DNA of 64,000 nucleotides from Taudactylus pleione (taxonomy: Eukaryota > Chordata > Amphibia > Anura > Myobatrachidae), in the NCBI GenBank assembly GCA_031769625.1, contig JAUIMM010000566.1:1865001-1929000 (forward strand). The letters run 5' to 3'. The first letter of the stretch is position 1, and each line of letters opens with the position of its first letter. Below are positions 42,288 through 52,294 of the stretch, one piece after another. The notes beneath the pieces were generated by a model. The model was not told the origin of the DNA, made no database searches, and saw only the letters and a list, made by a program, of their open reading frames with translations. The translations under genes and the position numbers were made by a program.

Positions 42288-43352
42288 CCATGGATGCATC
42301 TCTCCATGGACTTCATCACGGATCTGCAAAACTCTCAAGGGTTCACTACCATCTGGGTTGTAGTAGAATGATTCTCTAAAATGGTCCATTACATACCACT
42401 AAAGAAATTGCCTTCTGCTCCTGACTTGGCTCACTTGTTCATTCAACATATTTTCCATCTCCATGGTCTTCCTGCTGAGATAGTCTCTGACTGTGGTGTT
42501 CAGTTCACAGCGAAATTTTGGAGAGCCTTATGTTCTGTATTGCAAGTGAAGCTAAATTTTTCTATGGTTTATCACCCACAAAGCAATGGTTCCACTGAGA
42601 GGGTTACACAAGACCTTGAGACCTTCCTTAGGATTTTCATGACATCTTCCCAGGACAATGGATCTGTATTGCTGCCATGGGCTGAATTTGCACATAATGC
42701 CTCCTACCACTCTTCCACAAACCAAACTCCATTCCAAGTGGTCTACGGACTTCATCCTTGGGTCCCCAAATTTCAAAGCCTGCCCGTCTTTGATGTTCCA
42801 GCTGTGGTAGTCACTGTACAGAAATTTGCATCAATTTGGTCTCAAGTTCGTGCTGACCTGGAGAAGGCGTCCTCCCGTTACAAATTTCAAGCTGATAAGA
42901 AGCGTAGGAAAGTACCACATTTGCAAGTTGGAGACCAAGTCTGGTTGTCCACCCGGAACCTACGGCTTAGAGTACCATCTATGAAATTTGCTCCACGCTT
43001 TGTCGGGCCCTTCTCCATCATAGAAATCATTAACCCCATGGCTTATCGCCTTCAGTTACCCCCTTATCTGAAAATTTTCAATTCTTTTCATGTCTCCCTG
43101 CTTAAACCCGTGGTGCTGAACAAATTCCACAGAGTCCTGCTTGCTTCTCCCCGTGTCCAGACTGAAAGGGGCGTGGAGTTTGAGGTCTCCCAGGTCTTGG
43201 TTTCTCATCTCCGCAGAGGACATTTACAGTACCTGTTGGATTGGAGGGGCTATGGCCCAGAGGAACGTTGTTGGACCGATGCCCGAGATAGCCATGCTCC
43301 TGCACTCTTCAAGAGGTTCCATGCTGCCCATCCAGAGAAGCCTGGTTAGTGT
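42288..43352 (+). pseudogene. Integrase with C-terminal chromodomain (Sushi-type)
   Basis: The core begins after the deletion, at a SMDFITDL block whose Asp (42309-42311) is the first of the DDE triad. A TGA at 42369-42371 interrupts, and then the 42381-43349 frame is open for 322 codons. The second Asp lies in IVSDCGVQF and the Glu in NGSTERVTQ. The beta-rich C-terminal domain (VGDQVWLSTRNL...FVGPF) and the conserved NSFHVSLLKP motif follow. Residues 264-303 form a chromodomain (VEFEVSQVL...LQYLLDWRGYGPEERCW), which in chromoviruses targets integration to histone-modified chromatin. The N-terminal HHCC zinc module is absent, lost with RNase H. Stop, polypurine tract and LTR follow within 30 bp. 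Confidence 0.88.
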
Positions 43353-43365
43353 CCTGGGGCCACCC

Positions 43366-43378
43366 ATTAGGGGGGTAC
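43366..43378 (+). other. Polypurine tract of the Sushi-type element
   Basis: ttaggggggtac lies immediately upstream of the 3' LTR start TGTCACGG, the expected place for plus-strand DNA priming. Confidence 0.75.
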
Positions 43379-44143
43379 TGTCACGGCCAGGGTTTCTCGG
43401 CATGGTGGTCACCGGGTATTACCTGTGAGGTCATTGTTGCGAGGGGTGTCTGGCAGCGGTGCTGGTGTTTGGTGAGGGGCATTGGCTGCACGTGGTTCTG
43501 TGCTGGCACATTGTCACTAGGCCTGGTGAGGCCTGGCAGTGCTTCCGTTACATTTGGCATGGGCGCCGCCATCTTGCCTGTGGCCATGTGATTCAAGCTG
43601 TCCAATCCTGGTAGGTCATGTGTTCTTTCCAGCCAGTCACAGTGTGGCACCGGGTATTTAGGAAGGTCCAGAGCCTTCCTTCCATGCCAGTGCAATGTGT
43701 TTCTCAGCTGTGGCTGAGAGAGAGTACCCGTGCCTTACCTGCCTCCTTGGAAGTGCTACTTAGCCTAAACCTTGCCTGCTCCAACCTGCTGGACTTACCC
43801 TGCACCCTCCATTTACCTTTTCCCCTGCCTGAGTACCTGAACCTGCTGTTTCCCTGCACCTTGCCTCCACTTACACCCAGCTGGACTTCATTACCTCTGC
43901 CTGCATTCTGTTGCAGCTCACCATACCTGCATACTGGACTGTTCTTGCCTGTCACTATCTGGACATTTTCCCATTTACCTCACTATAGTTATCAAGTGCA
44001 CTTTAGTGCTATACCTGGACATTTTCGTTTGCCATTCCCATGTCTTCTAAGTTACTTATTATAAACTCCACTTTTTCATTTAAATCTGCTTCTGTGTTTG
44101 CTCCTATCACCACCCCGAGTCCACAACAAAATCAGAACCTCAC
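43379..44143 (+). repeat. 3' LTR of the Sushi-type element
   Basis: Starts TGTCACGGCCAGGG at 43379 and ends about 44143 (cctcaca). It is full length, so it shows what the truncated 5' copy lacks. Several substitutions and small indels separate the two copies, indicating an old insertion compared with the Gmr1-like element. Confidence 0.85.
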
Positions 44144-44513
44144 AGATTGCGGGCCTAATTCTAAGTCACATGCAAGTCACAATCAGGGCCGGTGCAAGGT
44201 TTCCTTGGCACCCTAGGCGTACTACTGCCTACTCACCCCGCCCCCCCTTCCCGCCTCCCAATAGTCCCCTCAGGTGAAGGCAGATAGATATGAGATAGAT
44301 ATGATACAAAAAACGCAGTGCCACTAACACCCAGGGGTGGATCTAGACTGTTCTTTTAGGGGGGCGATTTAATGATTATTCTGACTCCTCCTACTTCCTG
44401 TATTGGTACCTTTCTTTTCTGGTCCCAACTCCTCCCCTTTACAGTGTTGTTTTTTTCTTGCCACATTGGCTATTAAAATTTATATATGTTTATGTATTCA
44501 CTATGTGTACTGT

Positions 44514-45003
44514 GGGCCTGATTCAGAGGCGCTTGCAAAAAGCTAGTGCTTGCTCTGAATCAGGGCAGGCACTGTTTTTTTTAGTTGCGGCCTCTTGGTC
44601 GCTCGCATAGCTGTGGGTTACCACCAACAGCTTATGCGAGCGGCCAGGATGATGGTTGCGATGGTCAAGACCATCGCGACCATCGGGCTTGCGATGAGAC
44701 CCTTGTGGTAGGATCTCGTGGCCGCAAGCCCCAGAGAGCTTTCGGCTCTAATAGAGCCGGAAGCTCTCCCACTGACATCAGTGGTGATGTCAGTGGGGTC
44801 GCCCACAAACAGCAGGCGTTCGCATGGGAACGCCTCCGTTTGTGAAGCCACTCCCCGCCACGCCTACAAAATGGGGCGAGCTGTCGATCAACAGCCATGT
44901 AGTGAGCCACGGAGGGCATGCTTTTTGCGCTCGCTCCGGGGCTCACGCGCATGTGCACTGGGCCACCATCGACCCGTTTACGAGTGGGTCTGAATCAGGC
45001 CCC
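44514..45003. mobile_element. Harbinger-like MITE, gggcctgattcag family
   Basis: Ends gggcctgattcagaggcgc and ggtctgaatcaggcccc. The interior has gatggtcgcgatggtcaag-type inverted pairs and shares long stretches with the copies at 61423-61970 and 62041-62520. Unusually the flanks are a perfect 9-bp direct repeat gtgtactgt (44505-44513 and 45004-45012), not the TTA seen at the other copies. Confidence 0.75.
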
Positions 45004-45374
45004 GTGTACTGTATAATGCAAAGCAGTCTTTTCATAATCACTTAATTTCTACAAATGTAGTTGAAAATGAATATTTTCACCAGCATTTGTAGAAATAAAT
45101 GTTTTGGGCTATTCATTAAGTAGGAGATATCACATATATCTGCTACTTACCTTCCTCTTGCGGAATGGTCCACTGTCCCCATACACTAGTATGGGGACAA
45201 AATTCATAAAGATGGGAGCATTTGCCATCTTCAGATGACATTTGCTTTCATTCGCAGCTTGCAACCGATGGAGTCCCGGGTTGCGAAGAGGCCTCCGCCC
45301 CTGTCTGGCTCCTTCCGCCGGACACTGAGGCTCCTGTGTGCATTGTTCCCTTGAGGGCTAATTGAATATGCCCC
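45004..45374. other. Unassigned interior of the hAT element
   Basis: Contains a possible small MITE between gggctattcattaag (45112) and ctaattgaatatgcccc (45373), whose ends are only loosely inverted. No gene. Confidence 0.35.
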
Positions 45375-46112
45375 TTAGACACACACATACCCACACATAC
45401 ATACATACATACAAAGACAGAAATCTATCTACACATACATACATACATACATACATACATAGACACACATACCCACACATACATACATACATACAAAGAC
45501 AGAAATCTATCTACACATACATACATACATACATACATAGACACACCTATACACACATACATACATACATACATACATACATAGACACACCTATACACAC
45601 ACATACATATATACATACATACATACACAGTCACACACCTATATACACATACATACATACATTCATAGACACACATACAGACTATATATAGAAACACCTA
45701 TACATACACATACATACAACCATACATACATAGACACATACCTATATACACACATACATACATACATACACACACATACATAAACACACATATACACATA
45801 TATACATACATAGACACACACATATACACTTACATACTGTACATACATACATAGACACACCTATATACATACATACATACGACACATACATACATACATA
45901 CATACATAGAAACAGCCATACACACATGCATACATAGACACACACCTATACACATACATACATATGACACACACACATACATACATACATACATACATGC
46001 ATACACCTATACACACACATACATACAACCATACATACATACATACACAGACACACACACATTCATATACATATACATACATAGACACACAGCTATACAC
46101 ATACATACATAC
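45375..46112. repeat. (ACAT)n microsatellite with higher-order structure
   Basis: About 740 bp of acat/acatac with inserts such as acacacctatacaca and agacagaaatctatct. A larger unit of about 100 bp (from agacacacatacccac) is duplicated at 45378-45537. The tract continues beyond the Gmr1-like element at 51583-51700, so the retrotransposon split it. Reading frames of HTYIHTYI or VCMYVCMY type are artefacts. Confidence 0.95.
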
Positions 46113-46719
46113 TGTGACACAGTTAGGTTAGGGTGCCCCTCTACTGGGTAGAGGACTCCTTCCTTACACACACACACAGCAGCAGGGAAGCAGCACACCA
46201 GCCTGGATGCAAGTACAAGCTGGTCGGCGCCAGTCTTTATTGTACAATGTCAGAAACATAAAGAAAACATAAATATAAATCCTAGCCCTGTCGGGGCACT
46301 AACTTCACAGGTAGTTCCCTCACTACCAGAACCTGGCAGGGCCTAATACCCTCGCCAGCAACAAAGCACAGCACAACACTCACAGATAGGTTTTCCAAGT
46401 GTCTCTGAGCAAACTCCCTGTCTGCTCTCCCAGGTGAGACAATCAGCCCTCAAGACACACTAGGCTTATATTGGCCACTCTCAGGAGGAAAACTAACAAG
46501 CCTGATACCAGGCTGCGAGAACCAAAACCTGGAGTGGCCGTGGGTGGAGCCCTCCCTCTCCTCTCACCCACAACCCCCAGGTCCCAAACCGGCTTTTCAA
46601 AAAGCCGAAACTCAAGCCTGCTACACTGCAGACTTTCTCCTGGGGGTTTAAAACACAAAAGACAGGAATCTGGGACAAATGTACCTGCCACAGACCACTT
46701 TACCAGTGATCCTATCACA
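46113..46719 (-). repeat. 3' LTR of the Gmr1-like element
   Basis: On the minus strand it begins TGTGATAGGATCACTGG and ends CTAACTGTGTCACA. 607 bp. The plus-strand text contains a taaaacccccaggag-type U3 and a mobile-looking cacacacacac stretch. Confidence 0.92.
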
Positions 46720-47739
46720 TATCCCCCCCCTTTGTTTCGACCTGTTGGGCGGAACAACTGAAGCCCCCAAACAATGAACGCGTGACAACGCGTCAGCATT
46801 GGCCAGCTGGCTTCCTGGCCTGTGTTCCACTGAAAATGTAAAAGTTTGTAACGCCAAGAACCATCTTGTAATTCTCGCATTACTGTCCTTATTTTCAGAC
46901 ATCCACTTCAGAGGGGCATGGTCAGTGATCAATTTGAACTTTCTTCCGACCAAGTAGTACCTGAGAGCCTCTAACGCCCACTTTATGGCCAACGCCTCCT
47001 TCTCCACTGTGGCATAGTTTCTCTCATGTACATTCAACTTTCTGCTAAGATAGAAAATAGGGTGTTCCTCACCCTCCTTATTCTGGGACAGGACCGCTCC
47101 TATACCTACTTCTGATGCATCGGTTTGTACTATGAATTCCCTTTCAAAATTAGGAGTCATCAGGACTGGTTGGGAACACAACGCTACTTTCAACTCCTGA
47201 AAAGCTTTCTCTGACTCAGGACTCCATTCTACCATGACTTTTTGTTTGCCTTTGGTCAGGTCAGTCAGTGTGACTGCCATGGTGGCAAAGTTGGGTATAA
47301 ACCTCCTGTAGTACCCCGTAATTCCCAAGAAGGCTCTCACCTGCTTCTTATTCAGAGGCCGTGGCCAGTTTTGTATGGCATCAACTTTATTGAGCTGAGG
47401 CTTTATCAGGCCTCTGCCAATGGTGTATCCCAGATATTTTACTTCCTCCATGCCTAGACAACACTTTTTTGGGTTGGCTGTCAAACCTGCCTTATAGATG
47501 GAGTCCAACACTGCTTGCACCCTGGGTAAGTGAGACTGCCAATCGGGACTATGAACGACCAAGTCATCTAGATAAGCAGCCGCATACCGTCTATGGGGCC
47601 TTAGAATCCTGTCCATCATTCTTTGGAAGGTAGCAGGTGCCCCATGTAGCCCGAAGGGCAACATCTTGTACTGAAACAAGCCCTCTGGTGCTGAAAAGCT
47701 GTCTTTTGTTTGGCGCTCTCGGTTAACGGTACTTGCCAA
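46648..47739 (-). pseudogene. Gmr1-like RT (second half) and RNase H
   Basis: The frame overlaps the preceding one; true homology starts at about residue 14 (FSAPEGLFQYKMLPFG). The catalytic YLDD is at residues 56-59. Connection blocks follow: KYLGYTIGRG, FLGITGYYRRFIPNF. RNase H lies at about 200-320 with its acidic residues in QTDASEVG (D207), VEKEALAI (about E246-E248), ITDHAPLKW (D273) and NADALSR (D316). The frame does not stop before the polypurine tract. It reads through it and about 70 bp into the 3' LTR, giving a tail after KQRGG that is LTR-encoded. A one-base loss near 47697 separates it from the upstream half of RT. Otherwise it is open. Confidence 0.9.
46720..46734 (-). other. 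Polypurine tract of the Gmr1-like element
   Basis: The minus strand reads AAAGGGGGGGGATA immediately before the LTR start TGTGATAGG. It lies inside the pol reading frame. Confidence 0.8.
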
Positions 47740-49370
47740 TACCCTTTGGTTAGGTCAAGAGTGGTTAAATACCTTACCGTCCCTAGTCTCTCAATCAGTT
47801 CATCCACTCTTGGCATCGGGTAGGCATCGAATTTTGAAACACTGTTCAACTTTCGGAAGTCATTGCAGAAACGCACACTCCCGTCGGACTTTGGAATCAA
47901 CACAATGGGACTTGACCATTCACTATGTGATTCTTCAATAACCCCTAACTCTAGCATATTTTTAATTTCTTTCGACACCAATTCTCTTTGTGCTTCTGGT
48001 AACCTATAGGGCTTTAGATTAACTTTAACCCCTGGGTCAGTGATGATGTCATGTTTAATGACCGAGGTTTTCCCAGGTACGTCAGAGAACAGCACCCTAT
48101 TTCTAATCAGAAACTCCTTGACCTCTTGTTGTTGAATTGCTGACAGGGTTTTTGCCACTGTCACTTCGGGAACTAAGGGCCCTGGACTTACTGGAGGGTC
48201 TCGGACGGCCAACAGTACCGTTCTATCTTTCCAGGGCTTTAACAGATTTATATGGTATATCTGTTCCGGCTTTCTTTTCCCCGGCTGGTAAACTTTGTAA
48301 TTGACCTGCCCCACTCTTTCTAAGATTTCAAAGGGCCCTTGCCATTTAGCCAAAAGTTTATTTTCCACAGTGGGAACCAATACTAACACTCTGTCCCCAG
48401 GAGCAAAGCTGCGTAACCGAGCATTGCGGTTGTATACCCTCTGCTGTGCCTGTTGAGCCTGTTCCAGGTGCTCTCTCACTATCGGCACTACTGCAGCAAT
48501 TCTCTCCTGCATTTGAGAAACATACTCAATCACCGTTTTGTAAGGACTAGACTGCCCCTCCCATGTCTCTTTGGCAATGTCTAGTAACCCCCTTGGGTGT
48601 CTCCCATACAACAAGTCGAAGGGTGAAAACCCGGTGGAGGACTGGGGAACTTCTCTTATGGCCAAAAATAAATACGGCAATAAGTAGTCCCAATCCCTAC
48701 CATCCTTGTCGACCACTTTCCTAAGCATGTGTTTTAACGTCTTGTTAAACCTCTCGACCAGCCCATCGGTTTGGGGGTTATAAACCGAAATTCTTAACTG
48801 TTCGATTTTGAACTGGCGGCATAACTCTTTCATGACTTTGGACATAAACGGTGTACCCTGGTCAGTTAGTATCTCCTTAGGTATACCCAGCCTGCTAAAG
48901 ACATGAACTAGCTCTCTGGCAATGGTCTTGGTTGACGCATTGCGCAATGGGATCGCTTCCGGGTACCTGGTAGCATAATCCATTATGACCAGAATATACT
49001 GGTGTCCCCTGGCAGACTCCATTAAGGGTCCAACCAAATCCATCGCTATTCTTTCAAACGGCACCTCTATGATAGGCAATGGAACTAGTGGACCCTTAAA
49101 ATGTGGCCTGGGAGCATGATACTGACACTCAGGGCAGGATGCGCAAAAGTCAGATACCTCTTTATGAAGCCCGGGCCAGAAAAACCTCTGCATTATTCGC
49201 TCAGTGGTTTTCTCTACCCCTAGATGGCCTGCCGTTACATGACCATGTGCCAGATCCAACACTGTTCTTCTGTAGGCTTTGGGAACTATTAGTTGTTCCA
49301 CAACATCTTCCCCCTTCTTAGTCACCTGATATAACAAATCCTGACACATTGCCATGTGGCGATAGGACAA
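47616..49370 (-). pseudogene. Gmr1-like integrase followed by RT (first half)
   Basis: Frame of 584 residues (the real protein is already in progress at its start). Zinc-binding HHCC: H42/H44 and H49 in AHGHVTAGHLG, then C79 and C82 in CPEC. Catalytic triad: D111 (AMDLVGPL), D170 (LTDQGTPF), E206 (GLVERFNK), a D-58-D-35-E spacing. The C-terminal domain includes GDRVLVLVP and the YHINLLKPW motif that usually ends Ty3/gypsy integrases. Without a stop the same frame passes into RT: VKVNLKPYRLPEAQREL, IEESHSEWSSPIVLIPK, SVRFCNDFRKLN, YLTTLDLTKGYWQVPL (first RT catalytic Asp). It then loses frame by one base and runs on as junk. The direct integrase-to-RT continuity proves the inverted order. Confidence 0.93.
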
Positions 49371-49405
49371 AGGACTATCAGGGTCTACGGGTTTACCATC
49401 AACTA

Positions 49406-50185
49406 CTAGAAGTGAGCTAAGTCTCTCCCCAATATTGCATCATACACCAGACCATGCACCAAACCCACAGAAACTATAGCAGAGCCACATGGTGTCTCGA
49501 TGTTCACCTCGGCCGTAACATAATATCGAGTATCCCCATGTATGCAGGTCACACCAACAGTTTTCCCTGTATGCCTCAAGGGGTTCACCAGCTCAGCTTT
49601 TATAAGTGTCACCAAGCTACCAGAGTCTAACAGTGCCTCTACTCGGTTGCCATCTACAGTGAGTACACACATGTGCTTATCAGTCTCAGCCTGCCGGTCA
49701 GCCGTACAGGCTATCTGTGCAAAGAAAGACCCCCTGCAGTAGACATGAGCAGTATCACATTGCATTGGTTCAGTTGTAAGTGCACAATTAGCGGCAATAT
49801 GGCCGAAGCCACCACATCGGAAACACTGAGTCTTATCAAAGTCTAGTCGTTTACGGGGCAAGAACCTTCCCAGCCTGGCAGGCCTGTCTCCAGGTTCTAC
49901 ACCCTCAGTCTTAGGTACATTCCACCGCCCAGCACCCTTCTCCCCTGGAACAGTCTTACCAGTGTCTCTGGGAGATCGCCGGTGCGCCATCGGGGCTCGG
50001 TGGGGCATACTCATCAGCTCCTCAGCCGCCACGTACCTCTCCACCAGCTCGACCAACTGGTCCATGGACTTAGGGTCTGCATGGCTCACCCACTTGCGCA
50101 GAGTCACAGGTAATGATCGCAGGTACCGGTCCATCACGACCCTTTCCATGATCTGTGGTCCCGTCAGCGTCTCGGCTGTAGCCAT
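49406..50185 (-). pseudogene. Gmr1-like Gag C-terminal part, zinc knuckle and protease
   Basis: 259 codons. The first 55 residues complete the SCAN-like capsid helices (IMERVVMDRYLRSLP, LVELVERYVAAEE). A basic linker follows, then a CCHC knuckle CFRCGGFGHIAANC at 121-134, then a retropepsin-like domain with Asp-Ser-Gly at 187-189 (VEALLDSGSLVTLI) and the distal YDAILGRD at 248-255. The frame is one base out of phase with the N-terminal Gag frame, which it overlaps at 50164-50185. After YDAILGRD it stops within five codons. The integrase frame resumes only about 20 bp later with VDGKPVDP, so the usual protease-integrase linker seems deleted. Confidence 0.88.
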
Positions 50186-50829
50186 TTTGAGGACAGATGG
50201 ATGAGGTCATGCATCTGTGAACGTGGAGGCTTGTCCTTATGGAACTCCCAGCGGTGGACCCGTTGGGCACGAACAAAGGTGGTGACTCCCAAGCGAGTTA
50301 GGATCTCCTGTTTTAGTTTTTTATAGTCCTTGGCATCAGCCAGGCATAAGTCGAAATATGCTTTTTGTGGCTCCCCAGACAAAAAAGGTGCCACCAGACT
50401 TGCCCACTGCTCCTGGGGCCAACTCTCCCTTTGAGCCGTTCTTTCAAATGCGGCGAGATAGGCCTCCACATCATCGCCCAAAGTCATCTTTTGGAGGAAG
50501 TGACTGGCTCGTACGGAGTGAGTGGTGGTGGGAGGACCACTATTAACATCTCTGGGCCGGGCAACCAGGTGCTGTACCACCTCTTTTATGACCTGGCTGT
50601 TTTTCGCTAAGGCCTGGCGGGTTTCCTCGATGGCGACCTGTTGTTGCCTCTGGGCTGTCTCCAAGGCCAACAGTTGCACCCTGGTGGATTCCTGCTGAGC
50701 TGCTGTAGCTTCCTGCTGAGCCCTGGTAGATTCCTGCTGAGCTGCTGTAGCTTGGAGCAAGGCCTTAATAATGTCCTCCATTTTGTCCTGGGGTGTAGGT
50801 TGGAAGCTGAACCTTGCCTCTCTGAGCAT
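50164..50829 (-). pseudogene. Gmr1-like Gag, N-terminal part with SCAN-like capsid
   Basis: The frame opens at 50829; a second Met at about 50781 (MEDIIKALLQ) is an equally good start. Residues about 17-85 are a Gln/Glu/Ala-rich heptad region with repeated AAQQESTRAQQ-type units, predicted coiled coil. From about residue 105 a capsid domain resembles the SCAN domain of vertebrate zinc-finger proteins: MTLGDDVEAYLAAFERTA, WASLVAPFLSGEPQKAYF, YKKLKQEILTRLGVT, and WEFHKDKPPRSQMHDLIHL. SCAN domains are known to derive from Gmr1-like capsids. A one-base loss in KWLQP|ETL throws the frame into PRR-stop at 50164. The remaining helices lie in the next frame. Confidence 0.9.
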
Positions 50830-50958
50830 TGGCTGATGCCTCCTCTATGGGACTCCAAGGACACAGTGTTATTTCCACACTCACAAATTGGGTGTCTGTC
50901 CCTTTAATTTTTAAACGGAAAGTTTTCCTCTCGCTTGCAACTTCAGTGTGTGTGGGTT

Positions 50959-50977
50959 CCCGCATTCTCCACCATAT
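50959..50977 (-). other. Primer-binding site of the Gmr1-like element
   Basis: The minus strand after the 5' LTR reads AT ATGGTGGAGAATGCGGG. TGGTGGAGAATGCGGG is the candidate tRNA-complementary stretch; the tRNA is not identified. Nearly the same stretch lies beside the orphan LTR at 20.68 kb. Confidence 0.7.
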
Positions 50978-51582
50978 TGTGACACAGTTAGGTTAGGGGG
51001 TCCCTCTCCTGGGTAGAGGACTCCTTCCTTACACACACACACAGCAGCAGGGAAGCAGCACACCAGCCTGGATGCAAGTACAAGCTGGTCGGCGCCAGTC
51101 TTTATTGTACAATGTCAGAAACATAAAGAAAACATAAATATAAATCCTAGCCCTGTCGGGGCACTAATTTCACAGGTAGTTCCCTCACTACCAGAACCTG
51201 GCAGGGCCTAATACCCTCGCCAGCAACAAAGCACAGCACAACACTCACAGATAGGTTTTCCAAGTGTCTCTGAGCAAACTCCCTGTCTGCTCTCCCAGGT
51301 GAGACAATCAGCCCTCAACACACTAGGCTTATATTGGCCACTCTCAGGTGGAAAACTAACAAGCCTGATACCAGGCTGCGAGAACCAAAACCTGGAGTGG
51401 CCGTGGGTGGAGCCCTCCCTCACCTCTCACCCACAACCCCCAGGTCCCAAACCGGCTTTTCAAAAAGCCGAAACTCAAGCCTGCTACACTGCAGACTTTC
51501 TCCTGGGGGTTTAAAACACAAAAGACAGGAATCTGGGACAAATGTACCTGCCACAGACCACTTTACCAGTGATCCTATCACA
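50978..51582 (-). repeat. 5' LTR of the Gmr1-like element
   Basis: 605 bp, the twin of 46113-46719. The promoter lies within it for minus-strand transcription. Differences from the other copy include gggggt versus gggtgc near its end and loss of ag in a caagacacac stretch. Confidence 0.92.
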
Positions 51583-51700
51583 ATACACAGACACACATCT
51601 TTATACACATACATACACCTATACACACATACATAGACACACATCTATATACACATACATGCATAGACCCACATTTATATACACATACATGCATAAAATA
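51583..51700. repeat. (ACAT)n microsatellite, right remainder
   Basis: Continuation of the tract at 45375-46112 on the other side of the retrotransposon, with the same agacacacatct and acctatacacaca motifs. Confidence 0.9.
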
Positions 51701-52294
51701 TCAATGCCTCACCAAGTAATGTGACAGTAGCTCTTCATGTAGTATGGAGGGGCGGAGCTCCTTTCATGATTGATAGGCTGGACCTTCCAGGTTAGTAGAA
51801 GACCCGAGGAGAGGGAAGGGGTGGCCACCACACTGCCTGCATGTACCATGACACTGAATTCAGATATATGACAGCCAGGAATGTTCTTCTGATATGACCC
51901 TCTGAACCTCCCCTGCCCCTCCCCCCACACCCGCCATCACACATACAGCCCTGCGCTGCACTCTCTGCAGTCAGTGACAGGGAACATACAGGCAGTGTGG
52001 TGGCCACCCCTTCCCTCTCCTCAGGTCTCCTCAGCATACAGTGACAGCAGAACACATCAGCTCTGAGTCTCCGATGCTTACAGGCCACCACGACAGAGAC
52101 TGGCAGTCTGGAGTCAGGACAGGTATCGACGGCTGCAGCTGATTAGACCAGCAGCTGCCATCAGTGCAATGTAAAAGAAGGATGTCTTTTTCAGAGACAT
52201 CCTTCTTTTTTGTTTGGTAGACTCAGTGGCGCCCTCCAGGGGCCGGTGCCCTTAGGCAACTGCCAAAAGTTGCCTAATGGTAGCGCCAGCCCTG
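51701..52294. repeat. hAT right interior: inverted repeat and hairpin
   Basis: 51802-51849 (gaggagagggaaggggtggc onwards) is inverted at 51985-52031 (gccaccccttccctctcctc). A nearly perfect hairpin aaaagaaggatgtc/gacatccttctttt lies at 52170-52207, just before the terminal segment cagtggcgccctccagg. Confidence 0.75.

Larger units (their letters stand above)
39175..44143 (+). mobile_element. Sushi-type (chromodomain) Ty3/gypsy LTR retrotransposon, defective
   Basis: About 5 kb bounded by two homologous LTRs (39175-39880 and 43379-44143). It encodes, in order, a Sushi-family Gag, an aspartic protease, RT and an integrase with C-terminal chromodomain. This is the gag-PR-RT-(RH)-IN order of chromoviruses. 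The chromodomain and Gag type place it in the lineage that gave rise to mammalian RTL/PEG10-type domesticated genes; this copy is not domesticated. Lesions: 63 bp missing from the 5' LTR, at least two in-frame stops, several single-base frameshifts, and a deletion of RNase H plus the zinc-binding head of the integrase near 42285. Polypurine tract aggggggtac precedes the 3' LTR. No target duplication can be read because the left end is lost. Confidence 0.9.
46113..51582 (-). mobile_element. Gmr1-like Ty3/gypsy LTR retrotransposon, nearly intact, 5.47 kb
   Basis: LTRs at 46113-46719 and 50978-51582 differ by about six substitutions and a 2-bp indel (about 99% identical by eye). atac flanks both ends (46109-46112 and 51583-51586), although in an ACAT tract this is easily matched by chance. 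On the minus strand the order is LTR, primer-binding site, Gag with SCAN-like capsid, zinc knuckle, protease, integrase, RT, RNase H, polypurine tract, LTR. Integrase upstream of RT is the defining oddity of Gmr1-like elements within Ty3/gypsy. The coding region has two single-base shifts and an apparent deletion between protease and integrase. All catalytic motifs are intact. Confidence 0.93.
44184..52294. mobile_element. hAT element, CAGGGCCGGTGC family, 8.1 kb including nested insertions
   Basis: Begins cagggccggtgcaaggt at 44184. Ends with ggtagcgccagccctg at 52294, whose complement is cagggctggcgctacc. gtcacaat is present exactly at 44176-44183 and 52295-52302, the hAT-type 8-bp duplication. 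Without the nested MITE (44514-45003), the (ACAT)n tract and the Gmr1-like retrotransposon (5.47 kb) the original insert would be about 1.4 kb plus microsatellite. No transposase of its own is visible. Internal features include an inverted repeat at 51.80-52.03 kb and a hairpin at 52.17 kb. Confidence 0.85.

Noticed and set aside
38351..44184. Treating the hAT end at 38351 and the hAT start at 44184 as one element split by the Sushi-type retrotransposon
   Set aside because: Terminal sequences differ (CAGTGGCGTAAC versus CAGGGCCGGTGC), and the latter has its own partner and duplication at 52294.
45362..46198. Long HTYIHTYI and VCMYVCMY frames
   Set aside because: Translations of the (ACAT)n microsatellite.
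50164..50185. Programmed frameshift between the two Gag frames of the Gmr1-like element
   Set aside because: It falls within the SCAN-like helices and no slippery heptamer is visible; a one-base loss explains it.
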